From Halomonas sp. BDJS001 (GTDB taxonomy: Bacteria; Pseudomonadota; Gammaproteobacteria; Pseudomonadales; Halomonadaceae): 64,000 nt of DNA. Location: the NCBI RefSeq assembly GCF_026104355.1, contig NZ_CP110535.1:3596001-3660000 (forward strand), given 5' to 3'. The notes under the pieces were generated by a model. The model ran no database searches, was not told where the DNA came from, and was given only the letters and a program-made list of their open reading frames with translations. Positions 42,065 through 50,286 of this stretch are shown one piece after another (the stretch's first letter is position 1; each line of letters starts with the position of its first letter). The position numbers and the translations under genes are program-made.

Positions 42065-42943
42065 ATGAATTTTAAAATCTTAAAACAGTTCCTGGCCTTG
42101 GCAGAAACCCTGCATTTTGGTCGCGCCAGCGATGAGTGCTACGTCAGCATTTCTGCCCTGTCGCGCAACATCCGGCATTTGGAAGAGGAGCTGGGGGTGT
42201 CGCTGTTTAACCGCGACAACCGTACCGTGGTGTTGACCCAGGAGGGGCAAAAGTTTCTCAAGTACGCCCGCGATGCCAGCAGCCAATGGCATTTGATTCG
42301 TCATGAATTGACGGACAATCCTGATCAATTAAGCGGTGAAATCAGCCTGTATGGCTCCGTCACCGCCAGCTACAGCTTTTTGCACGAGCTGCTGCGCCGC
42401 TTCCGTATTGCCTACCCGATCATTGAAATCAAGCTGCGCACAGGGGATCCAGAACACGCTATTGCCCATGTCCTGGACGGTAAAGAGGATCTTAGCATCG
42501 CGGCCCAGCCTGCCAACTTGCCGCGTGGCTTGGCGTTTAAATCCATTGCCACGTCGCCTTTGCTGTTTATTGCGCCCCTTGAGCAGCAGGTACCTAATGT
42601 GCCAACGAGCACGCCAACCACACCGGCAGAGTGGGCGAGCATCCCGATGATTCTATCGGAGAGTGGTGTCTCCAGAGCCCGTGTGGATGAGTGGTTTCGC
42701 CAGCTGGATGTTTCCCCACGCATTTATGCCCAGGTCACCGGTAATGAAGCCATTGTGAGTATGGTGAGTTTGGGCTTTGGCATTGGCGTGGTGCCAAAAA
42801 TCGTCCTCGACAACAGTCCATTGGTAGATCGCATCCGTGTGCTCGATGTGACGCCGGAGCTGGAGCCCTACGATATTGGCTTGTTTACCTTAAAGAAAAA
42901 CCTAAAAAACCCGTTGGTCGACGCGTTTTGGCGCTTGATGTAA
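42065..42943 (+). CDS. ilvY: LysR family activator of ilvC
   Basis: A 292-residue regulator. It has an N-terminal helix-turn-helix (MNFKILKQFLALAETLHFGRASDECYVSISALSRNIRHLEEELG; shown in part) and an effector domain from about 90 (LSGEISLYGSVTASYSFLHELL). FNRDNRTVVLTQEG near 50, MVSLGFGIGVVPKIVLDNSP near 236 and the C-terminal NPLVDAFWRL are close to E. coli IlvY. It is divergent from ilvC, which it should activate when acetolactate-type substrates are present. The ATG at 42065 gives the family start; upstream ATGs lie in the operator region. Confidence 0.92.
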   Translation: MNFKILKQFLALAETLHFGRASDECYVSISALSRNIRHLEEELGVSLFNRDNRTVVLTQEGQKFLKYARDASSQWHLIRHELTDNPDQLSGEISLYGSVTASYSFLHELLRRFRIAYPIIEIKLRTGDPEHAIAHVLDGKEDLSIAAQPANLPRGLAFKSIATSPLLFIAPLEQQVPNVPTSTPTTPAEWASIPMILSESGVSRARVDEWFRQLDVSPRIYAQVTGNEAIVSMVSLGFGIGVVPKIVLDNSPLVDRIRVLDVTPELEPYDIGLFTLKKNLKNPLVDAFWRLM

Positions 42944-42973
42944 GAGCGCGGCTTTAGCGATCAGAAACCACCC

Positions 42974-43720
42974 TTACCCGCCAAATATCTGCTGCAGATC
43001 CGGTGCGCTCTCCTCCTCTTCGACCATGGAGAGCGAGGCTTCGATGGCTTTTAGGTGGCGACTCATAAAGGCTTTGGCACGTTCGCCGTTGCCTGCCTCG
43101 AGGTAGCCGATCAGATCGTCGTGGTCGTGGGATTCGCAGCCCAGATGACCGCGGTGGCCGTAGACGGCAAGAATCAGCGAAGAGCGGGAGCATAGCCGTT
43201 CGACGAACTCTGCCAGGGTGGCATTGCCAGATAACTGCGCTAAACGCACATGAAAATCGGCCGATAGCCGGATGGCCACGCTCTGTTGGCCGCTGCGCAG
43301 CGCCTGGCGCTCCTGGCGGGCCATTTCGCGCAGTTCTGCCGCCTCTTTTTCACCCATGCGCCTCGCCACATCGGGCATTAACCCGCACTCGATCAACTGG
43401 CGGGCATCGAATACGTCTTTGGCCTCGTCGGCGGTGGGACGGGTAACACTGGCGCCGCGGCGCGGGGTTAGCGTAACGAGTTGCTCTAGCGCCAGACGCT
43501 GGAGGATTTTACGAATACCGGTGCGGCTAATGCCAAACACATCCGCCAGCGCATCTTCGCGCAGCCGTGCGCCGGGCTTCAGCCGCTGCTCGACGATCGC
43601 ATCGCTCACCGCACGGTAGATTGCCTCGTGGCGCTCATCGCCCTCTTTGCTCTCTTTTTTACTCTCTTTGCCTTCTTTAACAAGAGCACGCCGCTTTTCC
43701 GGCACCTGCGCATCACTCAT
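42974..43720 (-). CDS. GntR family regulator (FCD type) of the uric acid genes
   Basis: A 248-residue regulator. A charged lysine-rich N-terminal tail (KEGKESKKESKEGDERHEA) precedes the winged helix (AIYRAVSDAIVEQRLKPGARLREDALADVFGISRTGIRKILQRLALE, about 33-79, shown in part). An FCD ligand-binding domain follows from about 105 (DVFDARQLIECGLMPDVARR; SADFHVRLAQLSGN near 154; HDDLIGYLEAGNGERAKAFMSRHL near 200, shown in part). It is the last gene of the leftward hiuH-puuD-gntR operon, 15 bases after puuD. This makes it the best candidate to bind the TTGTATACAA sites. Confidence 0.92.
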   Translation of the reverse strand: MSDAQVPEKRRALVKEGKESKKESKEGDERHEAIYRAVSDAIVEQRLKPGARLREDALADVFGISRTGIRKILQRLALEQLVTLTPRRGASVTRPTADEAKDVFDARQLIECGLMPDVARRMGEKEAAELREMARQERQALRSGQQSVAIRLSADFHVRLAQLSGNATLAEFVERLCSRSSLILAVYGHRGHLGCESHDHDDLIGYLEAGNGERAKAFMSRHLKAIEASLSMVEEEESAPDLQQIFGG

Positions 43721-43735
43721 AGCTAGCCTCTCTGA

Positions 43736-44938
43736 TTACTCCTCCCAAGCGGCAATGATATCGCGCTCTTCATCGCTCATGTTGGTCATATTGCCTAACG
43801 GCATATAGCGGCTGGCCACCACCTGCTGAATTTGTGCTTTATGGCCCAGAATCTCATCCCAATTCTCAAACGCAAACCCAGCGGGCGGCGCTGAGAAACC
43901 GGCATGTTCCGGGTTGCGTGCATGGCACTGCACGCAGTGCTGCTCAATCAAACCGGTGATCTGTGCCTGGTCGGGCCCTTGGGCGCCGCTATCACTACCC
44001 GTTGACGAAGCACTCGGTGCAGCCACCCAAAACGCTAGCAGAATAAGCCCTACTCCAAAGGCTGGGTAGGCGGGCTGGGTTTTGCCTGCGTGCATTAAAA
44101 CAAAGAATTGCCGTATCAAGGCACCGGCAAAGATAAACAGCACCATCACCACCCAGGCAAGCTCGTGGGAGTAGATAAACGAGTAGTGATTACTCACCAT
44201 TAGCAAAACGACCGGCAGCGTGAAGTAGGTGTTATGCACCGAGCGCTGCTTGCCGCGCTTGCCATCCAGCGGGTTTGGGGCATCGCCTACTTTCATGGCT
44301 TTTACCATGCGGCGCTGACCGGGGATGATCCAGAAGAAGACGTTGGCTGACATCGCCGTCGCCATCACGGCACCAGTGAGCAAAAAGGCGGCGCGCCCGG
44401 TGAACATCTGCGTGCTTAGGTAGGCCACTACGACCATCATGACAGCAACTGCGATGCTGAGCAGGCCGTCGCGATCCATATTGGGGCTAATGCGCTTGCA
44501 CAGCTCGTTGTAAACCACCCAGCCGCCCAGCAAAAATGCCAGCGCCAGCAGGTTGGCCTGCCAGCCGGTCAGATTAGCGGCCCACTCCCAGGGGCTATTG
44601 GGGTTTACCAAATAGAAGCCCGGATTGACCATGTAGAGAATCACAAACAGCGCGAAGCCGGAAAGCCAGGTGGTGTAGGCTTTCCAGAATGACCAGTGCA
44701 GATCATTAGGCAGCTTGGCAGGCGCCGTGGCGTACTTCTGGTTGTGGTAGAAGCCGCCGCCATGCACCGACCACATTTCTCCAAACACGCCCTTTTCGCG
44801 GTCTTCCGCTGCCTTCGGCGAGCGCAGGCTGTTGTCCAGCATCACGAAATAGATCGACTCGCCGATCCAGGCGATGGCCGCAATGACATGCAGCCAGCGC
44901 AGCAGCAAATTAACAAAATCGATTAGATACGCTTGCAT
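43736..44938 (-). CDS. puuD: Urate hydroxylase PuuD, membrane urate oxidase with cytochrome c domain
   Basis: A 400-residue protein that oxidises uric acid to 5-hydroxyisourate at the membrane. It has about eight helices starting LIDFVNLLLRWLHVIAAIAWIGESIYFV (in part), with WSVHGGGFYHNQKYATAP near 56 and SVHNTYFTLPVVLLMVSNHYSF near 230 (in part), then a C-terminal cytochrome c domain with haem motif CVQCH near 337 and a YMPLGNMTNMSDEER segment that supplies the distal methionine. It is followed by gntR and preceded by hiuH at 15-base gaps. Confidence 0.95.
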   Translation of the reverse strand: MQAYLIDFVNLLLRWLHVIAAIAWIGESIYFVMLDNSLRSPKAAEDREKGVFGEMWSVHGGGFYHNQKYATAPAKLPNDLHWSFWKAYTTWLSGFALFVILYMVNPGFYLVNPNSPWEWAANLTGWQANLLALAFLLGGWVVYNELCKRISPNMDRDGLLSIAVAVMMVVVAYLSTQMFTGRAAFLLTGAVMATAMSANVFFWIIPGQRRMVKAMKVGDAPNPLDGKRGKQRSVHNTYFTLPVVLLMVSNHYSFIYSHELAWVVMVLFIFAGALIRQFFVLMHAGKTQPAYPAFGVGLILLAFWVAAPSASSTGSDSGAQGPDQAQITGLIEQHCVQCHARNPEHAGFSAPPAGFAFENWDEILGHKAQIQQVVASRYMPLGNMTNMSDEERDIIAAWEE

Positions 44939-44953
44939 AACGGGAGTCCCCTA

Positions 44954-45307
44954 TCAGCTACCGCGGTAAGTTGAGTAGCCATAGGGCGAGAGGAGTAGCG
45001 GCACATGATAGTGCTGGCTGGCATCAGCGACGCCAAAACGCAGCGGGATAATGTCTAAAAAGCGCGGCTCATTAGCCTCACTACCTTGGGCACGCAGGTA
45101 GTCGCCGGCATGGAACACCAGCTCATACTCCCCCACCGTTAGCGCATCGCCCTCTAGAATAGGTGCATCGCAGCGGCCGTCGCTGTTAGTGACTACGGTA
45201 CTGAGATGTTGGCGCTCATTACGGGTAAGGCGGAATACTTCGATAGTAATCCCCTGGCCTGGCTGACCTTTGGCGGTATCCAGAACGTGGGTGGTTAAGC
45301 GTCCCAT
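44954..45307 (-). CDS. hiuH: 5-hydroxyisourate hydrolase
   Basis: A 117-residue transthyretin-like enzyme that hydrolyses the PuuD product to OHCU. LTTHVLDTAKGQPGQGITIEVF is at the start, SDGRCDAPIL near 43, and the diagnostic C-terminal YGYSTYRGS. The ATG at 45307 has AAGGAG 5 bases upstream; the GTG two codons earlier overlaps that site and is rejected. It is divergent from uraD, with a TTGTATACAG site between them. Confidence 0.95.
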   Translation of the reverse strand: MGRLTTHVLDTAKGQPGQGITIEVFRLTRNERQHLSTVVTNSDGRCDAPILEGDALTVGEYELVFHAGDYLRAQGSEANEPRFLDIIPLRFGVADASQHYHVPLLLSPYGYSTYRGS

Positions 45308-45370
45308 AGCCACTCCTTATTGATAGCGTTGTTTGACCAATTGGTCAAAGAGTACCTTTGATGCTATTTG

Positions 45371-45380
45371 TTGTATACAG
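45371..45380. promoter_or_regulatory. TTGTATACAG, near-perfect GntR operator (hiuH and uraD)
   Basis: Matches TTGTATACAA at 9 of 10 positions and lies between the divergent hiuH and uraD starts, 64 and 74 bases from them. It is placed to control the whole urate-to-allantoin step. TTGACCAATTGGTCAA, another perfect palindrome, lies close by at 45334-45349. Confidence 0.65.
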
Positions 45381-45444
45381 TAATTCCATCCCCGCACATT
45401 GTGAATCAACGACGCTTTAACATTGCCCGCTTTGGAGAGTGCCA

Positions 45445-45984
45445 GTGCCAACATCCCAGCCGTTACTGCTTTCACCCGCGCCCAGTAAGTGCAGCCTTGA
45501 AATGCTTACCCACCACTATGGGGATGTGTTTGAGCATTCACCCTGGGTGGCCGAAGCCGCCTGGCAGAACGGTCTCACTGAGGCTCACGATAGCCCCGAT
45601 GCACTGGCTGAGCTTATGGGGCTTATGTTGCAGCAGGCGAGCAGCGAACAGCAAATCAGAGTGATTCAAGCGCACCCTGACTTGGCGGGCAAAGCGGCTA
45701 TGGCGGGTGAACTTACTCAAGACTCAACCAGCGAACAGGCAGGCGCCGGGCTGGATCAGTGCAGCCCCGAGGAGTTCGCGCGCTTTGAGGCGCTTAACAC
45801 GGCGTATAAGGAAAAATTTGGCTTCCCCTTTGTCATTGCCGTTAAAGGATTGGATCGGCATGCCATATTAGCGGCTTTCGAGGAGCGCCTGAACAACGAT
45901 GGGGCCACCGAACGGCAAACGGCCATTGAGCAAATCATCCGTATTGCACGTTTTCGCTTAATTGATCGGGCGACAAAATCCTAG
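45445..45984 (+). CDS. uraD: OHCU decarboxylase
   Basis: An enzyme of about 179 residues that completes conversion of OHCU to (S)-allantoin. LTHHYGDVFEHSPWVAEAAW near 21, the catalytic RVIQAHPDLAGKAAMAGELT near 70 and ALNTAYKEKFGFPFVIAVKG near 113 are the family hallmarks. Two GTG codons compete: the one at 45445 has GGAG at proper spacing, while the one at 45439 touches it. It is the only right-pointing gene of the urate set. Confidence 0.92.
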   Translation: MPTSQPLLLSPAPSKCSLEMLTHHYGDVFEHSPWVAEAAWQNGLTEAHDSPDALAELMGLMLQQASSEQQIRVIQAHPDLAGKAAMAGELTQDSTSEQAGAGLDQCSPEEFARFEALNTAYKEKFGFPFVIAVKGLDRHAILAAFEERLNNDGATERQTAIEQIIRIARFRLIDRATKS

Positions 45985-46027
45985 TTTTTAAAAAACGCTT
46001 TAAACAACAAGGGATAAACACTCATCT

Positions 46028-46037
46028 TTGTATACAA
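46028..46037. promoter_or_regulatory. TTGTATACAA copy downstream of uraD
   Basis: A perfect copy of the ureide palindrome, 43 bases after the uraD stop and touching the T-run side of the phasin terminator. There is no start codon nearby on either strand, so it has no obvious target. Confidence 0.45.
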
Positions 46038-46065
46038 AAGCGCCGCGTCCCTTGGGGCGCGGCGC
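46034..46065 (-). terminator. Rho-independent terminator after the phasin gene
   Basis: Perfect arms GCGCCGCG and CGCGGCGC with a 10-base loop; read leftward it is followed by TTTT. It lies 39 bases beyond the phasin stop and may also stop uraD from the other side. Confidence 0.75.
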
Positions 46066-46103
46066 GATTCAGCGATATTAGTTTTCGATGACTGCCTATT
46101 CAA

Positions 46104-46460
46104 TTACTGCTTGGCCGTCTCTACCGCTTTCTTAGTGGTTTCTTCTGCTTGCTTCTGGCTCTCTTCAGCAAAACTTTTGCTAATAGAAGTGACTTTTTCC
46201 GTGTCGCCTTTTACTCGCTCCATGAAATCGCTCGCCGTTTTCTGCTGGCTTTCCAGCGCTTTTTTGAAGCTGTCGGGGTCTTTGACGTCAAGCCAGGTGC
46301 GCGCTTGCGCAATCGCCATATCCGAGTAGGCACGGGCGGCATCCATCTGGGCACTGAACAACTGGTCATAATAATCTAGCGCGGTCAGTGTATAAGAGCG
46401 CATCGGTGAAACAAAAACGGACTCGAACTGCTGCTTGGTTTTATCAGTTGCTTTATTCAT
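46104..46460 (-). CDS. Phasin family protein
   Basis: A 118-residue helical protein, rich in A, K, E, Q and S. MNKATDKTKQQFESVFVSPMRSYTLTALDYYDQLFSAQMDAARAYSDMA (about 1-49, in part) is a phasin N-terminus, and the tail AEESQKQAEETTKKAVETAKQ is a charged coiled-coil-like helix. Phasins coat polyhydroxyalkanoate granules, which suits this kind of organism. A GGAGG site suits the second of two adjacent ATG codons. No pha synthesis genes are in the window. Confidence 0.85.
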   Translation of the reverse strand: MNKATDKTKQQFESVFVSPMRSYTLTALDYYDQLFSAQMDAARAYSDMAIAQARTWLDVKDPDSFKKALESQQKTASDFMERVKGDTEKVTSISKSFAEESQKQAEETTKKAVETAKQ

Positions 46461-46639
46461 CATAATACCTCCAAGAGTGAGCTAGCACATAAACGCGCCT
46501 GATTAGACGGGTCTTACTCAGGGTTTTGCCTTTGCTGTCTTTAAAGCTAGCAGTGCTTTTTGTGCAGCGCAACATGATTTTTCCTCATGCTGCGCATGCT
46601 CACTCGCAGATCAAGAATAAGGCTGACGGTAGCCGGCTA

Positions 46640-47329
46640 CTAGCGGTTACCGAACAAGTGCTTACGCGCCTGCTCGTCCATTTCCACCCCTGCCTGGGGG
46701 TTAACGTCTTCGACCAATGCGTAAGCCCGGCGCACCGCTGGGCGTGCTTTGATCATCTCAAACCAGCGCTCTAGGTCGGGGAATTCCTCTATGGTTTGAC
46801 GCTGCTTTTCCCAAGGCACAATCCAGGGGTAGATCGCCATATCGGCAATTGAGTAGTCGTCGCCTCCCACATAGGTGTGGTGCGCCAGTCGTTGGTCTAA
46901 CACGCTGTAAAGCCGGTTGGTTTCACGCACGTAGCGCTCAATGGCGTACTCGATCTTTTGCGGTGCATAGTGGCAAAAATGGTGGTTTTGGCCTGCCATC
47001 GGCCCTAAGCCGCCCATTTGCCAATGCAGCCACTGCAATACGATATAGCGTTCGCGGCCTGCAGCGGGTAAGAAAAGGCCGCTCTTGTCGGCCAAATACT
47101 CAAGGATTGCGCCCGACTCAAACATCGACAGCGGCTGGCCGCCATCCTGCGGGGCGTGATCGACAATAGCTGGAATGCGGTTATTGGGGGCGATAGTGAG
47201 AAACTCAGGATCGAACTGCTCGCCTCGGCCAATGTTAATCGGCTTTACTCGGTACGCCAGCTTGGCTTCTTCGAGCATAATGGAGATTTTATGGCCATTA
47301 GGTGTTGTCCAGTAATACAGGTCAATCAT
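46640..47329 (-). CDS. Glutathione S-transferase family protein, YfcG-like
   Basis: A 229-residue cytosolic enzyme. The thioredoxin-like domain starts MIDLYYWTTPNGHKISIMLEE; APNNRIPAIVDH near 48 and MFESGAILEYLADKSG near 71 bind glutathione. The helical domain carries YSIADMAIYPWIVPWEKQ near 162. The TTPNGHK motif and overall pattern are of the YfcG/YghU (Nu) class, which often has disulphide reductase activity. The second ATG fits the AAGGAG site. A long perfect hairpin sits directly before that site. Confidence 0.9.
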   Translation of the reverse strand: MIDLYYWTTPNGHKISIMLEEAKLAYRVKPINIGRGEQFDPEFLTIAPNNRIPAIVDHAPQDGGQPLSMFESGAILEYLADKSGLFLPAAGRERYIVLQWLHWQMGGLGPMAGQNHHFCHYAPQKIEYAIERYVRETNRLYSVLDQRLAHHTYVGGDDYSIADMAIYPWIVPWEKQRQTIEEFPDLERWFEMIKARPAVRRAYALVEDVNPQAGVEMDEQARKHLFGNR

Positions 47330-47344
47330 TGCCATCTCCTTGAC

Positions 47345-47384
47345 GAAAGCGTTGATACTCTCACGATGAGAGTATCACGCTTTC
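47345..47384. promoter_or_regulatory. Long inverted repeat just upstream of the GST ribosome site
   Basis: TGATACTCTC and GAGAGTATCA form a 10-base stem with a 5-base loop. Outside a one-base bulge the outer arms GAAAGCG and CGCTTTC pair for 7 more bases. The repeat ends only 15 bases before the start codon. It could be an operator for an unknown dimeric repressor or an mRNA structure affecting translation. It has no T-run and is not a terminator. Confidence 0.6.
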
Positions 47385-47445
47385 AAATTTATCAGGCGAT
47401 ACGATAGCGTACCGCCGCGGTGTAGCTATATCACTTCGTTGACAC

Positions 47446-48144
47446 TTATATATCGCGTACGGTTAGGGCACTCGCGGCAGCGCCGTCATGAACGCTGAGC
47501 ATGCGCTTAAACCACTCATCCACTGGGTCGCCAGGTTCGATAAGTTGCTGTGTCGACACGACACACGCCCACATCATGCTGCCAAACAGCAGGTAATCTG
47601 AACCACTGGGAGAATTACCGTCTAAAAATGCGCTCTCCCGCAGCATGTCACGCACCGGTGCCAGCACCTGCTTCAGCTGCTGCTTCCCTTGCTCGGGCTG
47701 ATGGAACTCTTCCAGCGTGCAGCCAAACCGCGCCTCGCGGGTTTCACGGAAATAGGCACGGTCATCTGGATGAACGGCGGCGAATAAGTCCATGGCAATC
47801 GTGCGAAAGAGCGCAGGATTGACGCTGCGCTCTACAAAGTATTTGAACAGCAATACCCGCTGATAGCTGACGCCCTCCCCCAGCACGGGCGCCTCGGGAT
47901 ACGCCTTATCCAGGTAGCGCATGATCTCAAAACTGTCGGTCACCACCCGATCGCCGTCGCAAAGTACCGGCACTTTGTCGTAGTCGGCGAATGCCAGCGC
48001 TTGTTTATCCAGAAAGCGCCACGCCACGGTAGTGTATTTCAGCCCTTTATGGGCAAGCGCCATGCGTACGCGCCAGCAGTAAGGTGAAAAACGTAGCCTT
48101 TCGTCCCGGCCGCAAAGATCATAAAGAGTCATTGTCACTGCCAT
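47446..48144 (-). CDS. Glutathione S-transferase-like protein
   Basis: About 232 residues. The N-terminal thioredoxin-like domain has LYDLCGRDERLRFSPYCWRVRMALAHKGL near 6 (in part), with SPYCWR in the place of a CxxC-type site, YDKVPVLCDGDRVVTDSFEIMRYLD near 53 (in part), and a helical C-terminal domain. It resembles the beta-etherase/YibF-like GST branches; the substrate is unknown. The start is taken after AAGGAGG; the ATG four codons later is also possible. Confidence 0.8.
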   Translation of the reverse strand: MAVTMTLYDLCGRDERLRFSPYCWRVRMALAHKGLKYTTVAWRFLDKQALAFADYDKVPVLCDGDRVVTDSFEIMRYLDKAYPEAPVLGEGVSYQRVLLFKYFVERSVNPALFRTIAMDLFAAVHPDDRAYFRETREARFGCTLEEFHQPEQGKQQLKQVLAPVRDMLRESAFLDGNSPSGSDYLLFGSMMWACVVSTQQLIEPGDPVDEWFKRMLSVHDGAAASALTVRDI

Positions 48145-48382
48145 AACCTCCTTGTGGTTGATCATAAGGTGTAAAAGCACGTCAGTTGGTAACAATGAGC
48201 TTAAGCCTGCTATGACGCAACTAGCGAGCCCTGTACTTATACTTTTGCTGACAACTGTACTGTCTATTAGTCTAATGACTCAGCGCCTTTAGTCTCTCTT
48301 TCTCGATCAAAAAAATAATTTAAAAACATATACATAAACAATTATAGCCTTGCCAAATCAGCCACCAAAAAGGCCTCGCAAG

Positions 48383-48393
48383 TGGTAAGACCA
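48383..48393. promoter_or_regulatory. TGGTAAGACCA, probable GlcC/LldR-type operator (permease)
   Basis: TGGT and ACCA arms with a 3-base spacer, followed by AAT, as in PdhR/LldR/GlcC operators. It lies 123 bases before the lactate/glycolate permease gene. A second site of this form stands between the glcC-like gene and glcD (62710). The rest of the 371-base gap 48145-48515 is A/T-rich with no gene. Confidence 0.6.
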
Positions 48394-48515
48394 ATTTTCC
48401 AATGTAGTCATATGGTTAGCCGAAACGTATCTTTCACCTACATCCGACTGGCGACACAACCGCCAGACGGTTATTGCGGAGCATACCAAATCAATAACAA
48501 GGGGCAGTTCCTTCC

Positions 48516-50207
48516 ATGAACGAGACGATACTTGCACTTCTGGCCTTCCTGCCGCTGCTGCTGGCCGGTATTTTGCTCATCGGGTTTAAAATACCTGCCA
48601 AGATAGCGATGCCAATTGTTTTCCTGGCCGCCGCCATTATTGGCTTAACCGCTTGGGATATGTCGTTTAGCCGCGTGGCGGCATCAACCATTCAAGGTTT
48701 GATTCAGACCGCTGGTCTTTTGTGGATCATCTTTGGCGCCATCCTGCTGCTTAACACCCTAAAGCACTCCGGCGGTATTACCGCTATTCGCAACGGCTTT
48801 TCAGGCATTAGCCCTGACCGTCGCGTTCAGGCGTTGATTGTTGCCTGGCTCTTTGGCTGCTTTATCGAAGGCGCTTCAGGCTTCGGTACGCCAGCCGCCG
48901 TTGCCGCACCGCTGATGGTCGCTCTTGGCTTCCCAGCGCTGGCAGCGGTGGTCGTGGGTATGATGATTCAATCAACGCCGGTTTCCTTCGGTGCAGTAGG
49001 CACGCCTATTGTGGTCGGTGTAGGTAGCGGCCTGGATCGTGCTGGTATTAGCGCCGAACTCGACTCGGTAGGCTCTAGCTGGGATGTCTTCTTCCAGCTT
49101 GTGACCAGCGAAGTGGCGATTACGCACGGTATCGTGGGTATTTTAATGCCGCTGATTTTGGTCACCGTGATGGTGCGCTTCTTTGGTGCTAACAAATCGT
49201 GGAAAGAGGGATTGTCGATTACCCCTTTCGCCATCTTTACCGGTATTTGCTTCGTAGTGCCTTACATGCTGGTAGGCGTGCTATTGGGCCCTGAATTCCC
49301 TTCAATGATCGGCGCTATGGTGGGCCTGGCCATTGTGGTTCCCGCTGCCAAACGCGGCTTTTTGATGCCAAAAGACACTTGGGATTTCCCCGAGTCCTCC
49401 TCTTGGCCAGACGAGTGGATCGGTAACCTGCAGATCAAGCTTGAAGACGTTGTTGGTAGAGCGCCTATGTCTACTTTCAAAGGCTGGGTACCCTACGTAC
49501 TGCTGGCACTCTTCTTGGTGGCCTCACGCACCATCGAGCCGTTGCGTAACGCGCTGACCTCGATCAACCTCAGTTGGAATAATATCCTTGGCGAAGCGGG
49601 CGTAAGCGGTGGCGTTCAGCCGCTCTATCTGCCGGGCGGTATTATTATTGCCGTGGTCATCGTCACCTACTTCCTGCACCGTATGAACCCGCAAAAAATC
49701 AGCGCCGCGGTGTCTGAATCGACCAAAACGATTTTTGGTGCCGGCTTCGTATTGATCTTTACCGTGCCGATGGTGCGTATTTTGATCAACTCCGGTGTCA
49801 ACGGTGCGGATCTTGTCTCGATGCCGGTGATGATGGCCCAGGCAGTGGCCGATAGCGTGGGCGGCATATATCCCTTCTTTGCCCCAGCAGTCGGCGCGAT
49901 GGGCGCCTTCATTGCAGGCTCCAACACGGTATCCAACCTAATGCTGGCGGAATTCCAGTTCAGCGTTGCTGAAACGCTGGGGCTTTCCACGGCCATGATG
50001 GTGGCGCTACAGGCAGTCGGTGCGGCGGCGGGTAACATGATCGCTATCCATAACGTGGTCGCCGCATCCGCCACGGTCGGGTTGCTGGGCCGCGAGGGTG
50101 CAACGATCCGTAAGACGATTCTGCCCACCCTCTACTACCTCATCTTTACCGGTATCATCGCGCTGGTTGCGTTCTACGTCATTGGCGTTACGGATCCATT
50201 GATGTGA
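48516..50207 (+). CDS. lldP: Lactate/glycolate permease, LldP family
   Basis: A proton symporter of 563 residues with 12-14 helices for 2-hydroxy monocarboxylates. [21 protein letters not shown] near 68, [29 protein letters not shown] near 113 (in part), [20 protein letters not shown] near 153 and [21 protein letters not shown] near 466 are diagnostic of the family. E. coli LldP and GlcA both carry L-lactate, D-lactate and glycolate, so the symbol is provisional. The dehydrogenase at 50846-53848 and a bidirectional terminator follow. Confidence 0.93.
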   Translation: MNETILALLAFLPLLLAGILLIGFKIPAKIAMPIVFLAAAIIGLTAWDMSFSRVAASTIQGLIQTAGLLWIIFGAILLLNTLKHSGGITAIRNGFSGISPDRRVQALIVAWLFGCFIEGASGFGTPAAVAAPLMVALGFPALAAVVVGMMIQSTPVSFGAVGTPIVVGVGSGLDRAGISAELDSVGSSWDVFFQLVTSEVAITHGIVGILMPLILVTVMVRFFGANKSWKEGLSITPFAIFTGICFVVPYMLVGVLLGPEFPSMIGAMVGLAIVVPAAKRGFLMPKDTWDFPESSSWPDEWIGNLQIKLEDVVGRAPMSTFKGWVPYVLLALFLVASRTIEPLRNALTSINLSWNNILGEAGVSGGVQPLYLPGGIIIAVVIVTYFLHRMNPQKISAAVSESTKTIFGAGFVLIFTVPMVRILINSGVNGADLVSMPVMMAQAVADSVGGIYPFFAPAVGAMGAFIAGSNTVSNLMLAEFQFSVAETLGLSTAMMVALQAVGAAAGNMIAIHNVVAASATVGLLGREGATIRKTILPTLYYLIFTGIIALVAFYVIGVTDPLM

Positions 50208-50244
50208 TATGAAGATGCAGTCGTTAGCGCTACGTTAGAAGCAC

Positions 50245-50272
50245 AAACCCCCAGGCCAAGACCTGGGGGTTT
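50245..50272. terminator. Bidirectional hairpin between lldP and the carbonic anhydrase gene
   Basis: Perfect arms AAACCCCCAGG and CCTGGGGGTTT in the 79-base gap between convergent genes. T residues follow on either strand, though the runs are short. Confidence 0.75.
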
Positions 50273-50286
50273 GCTGTTTAACGCCC

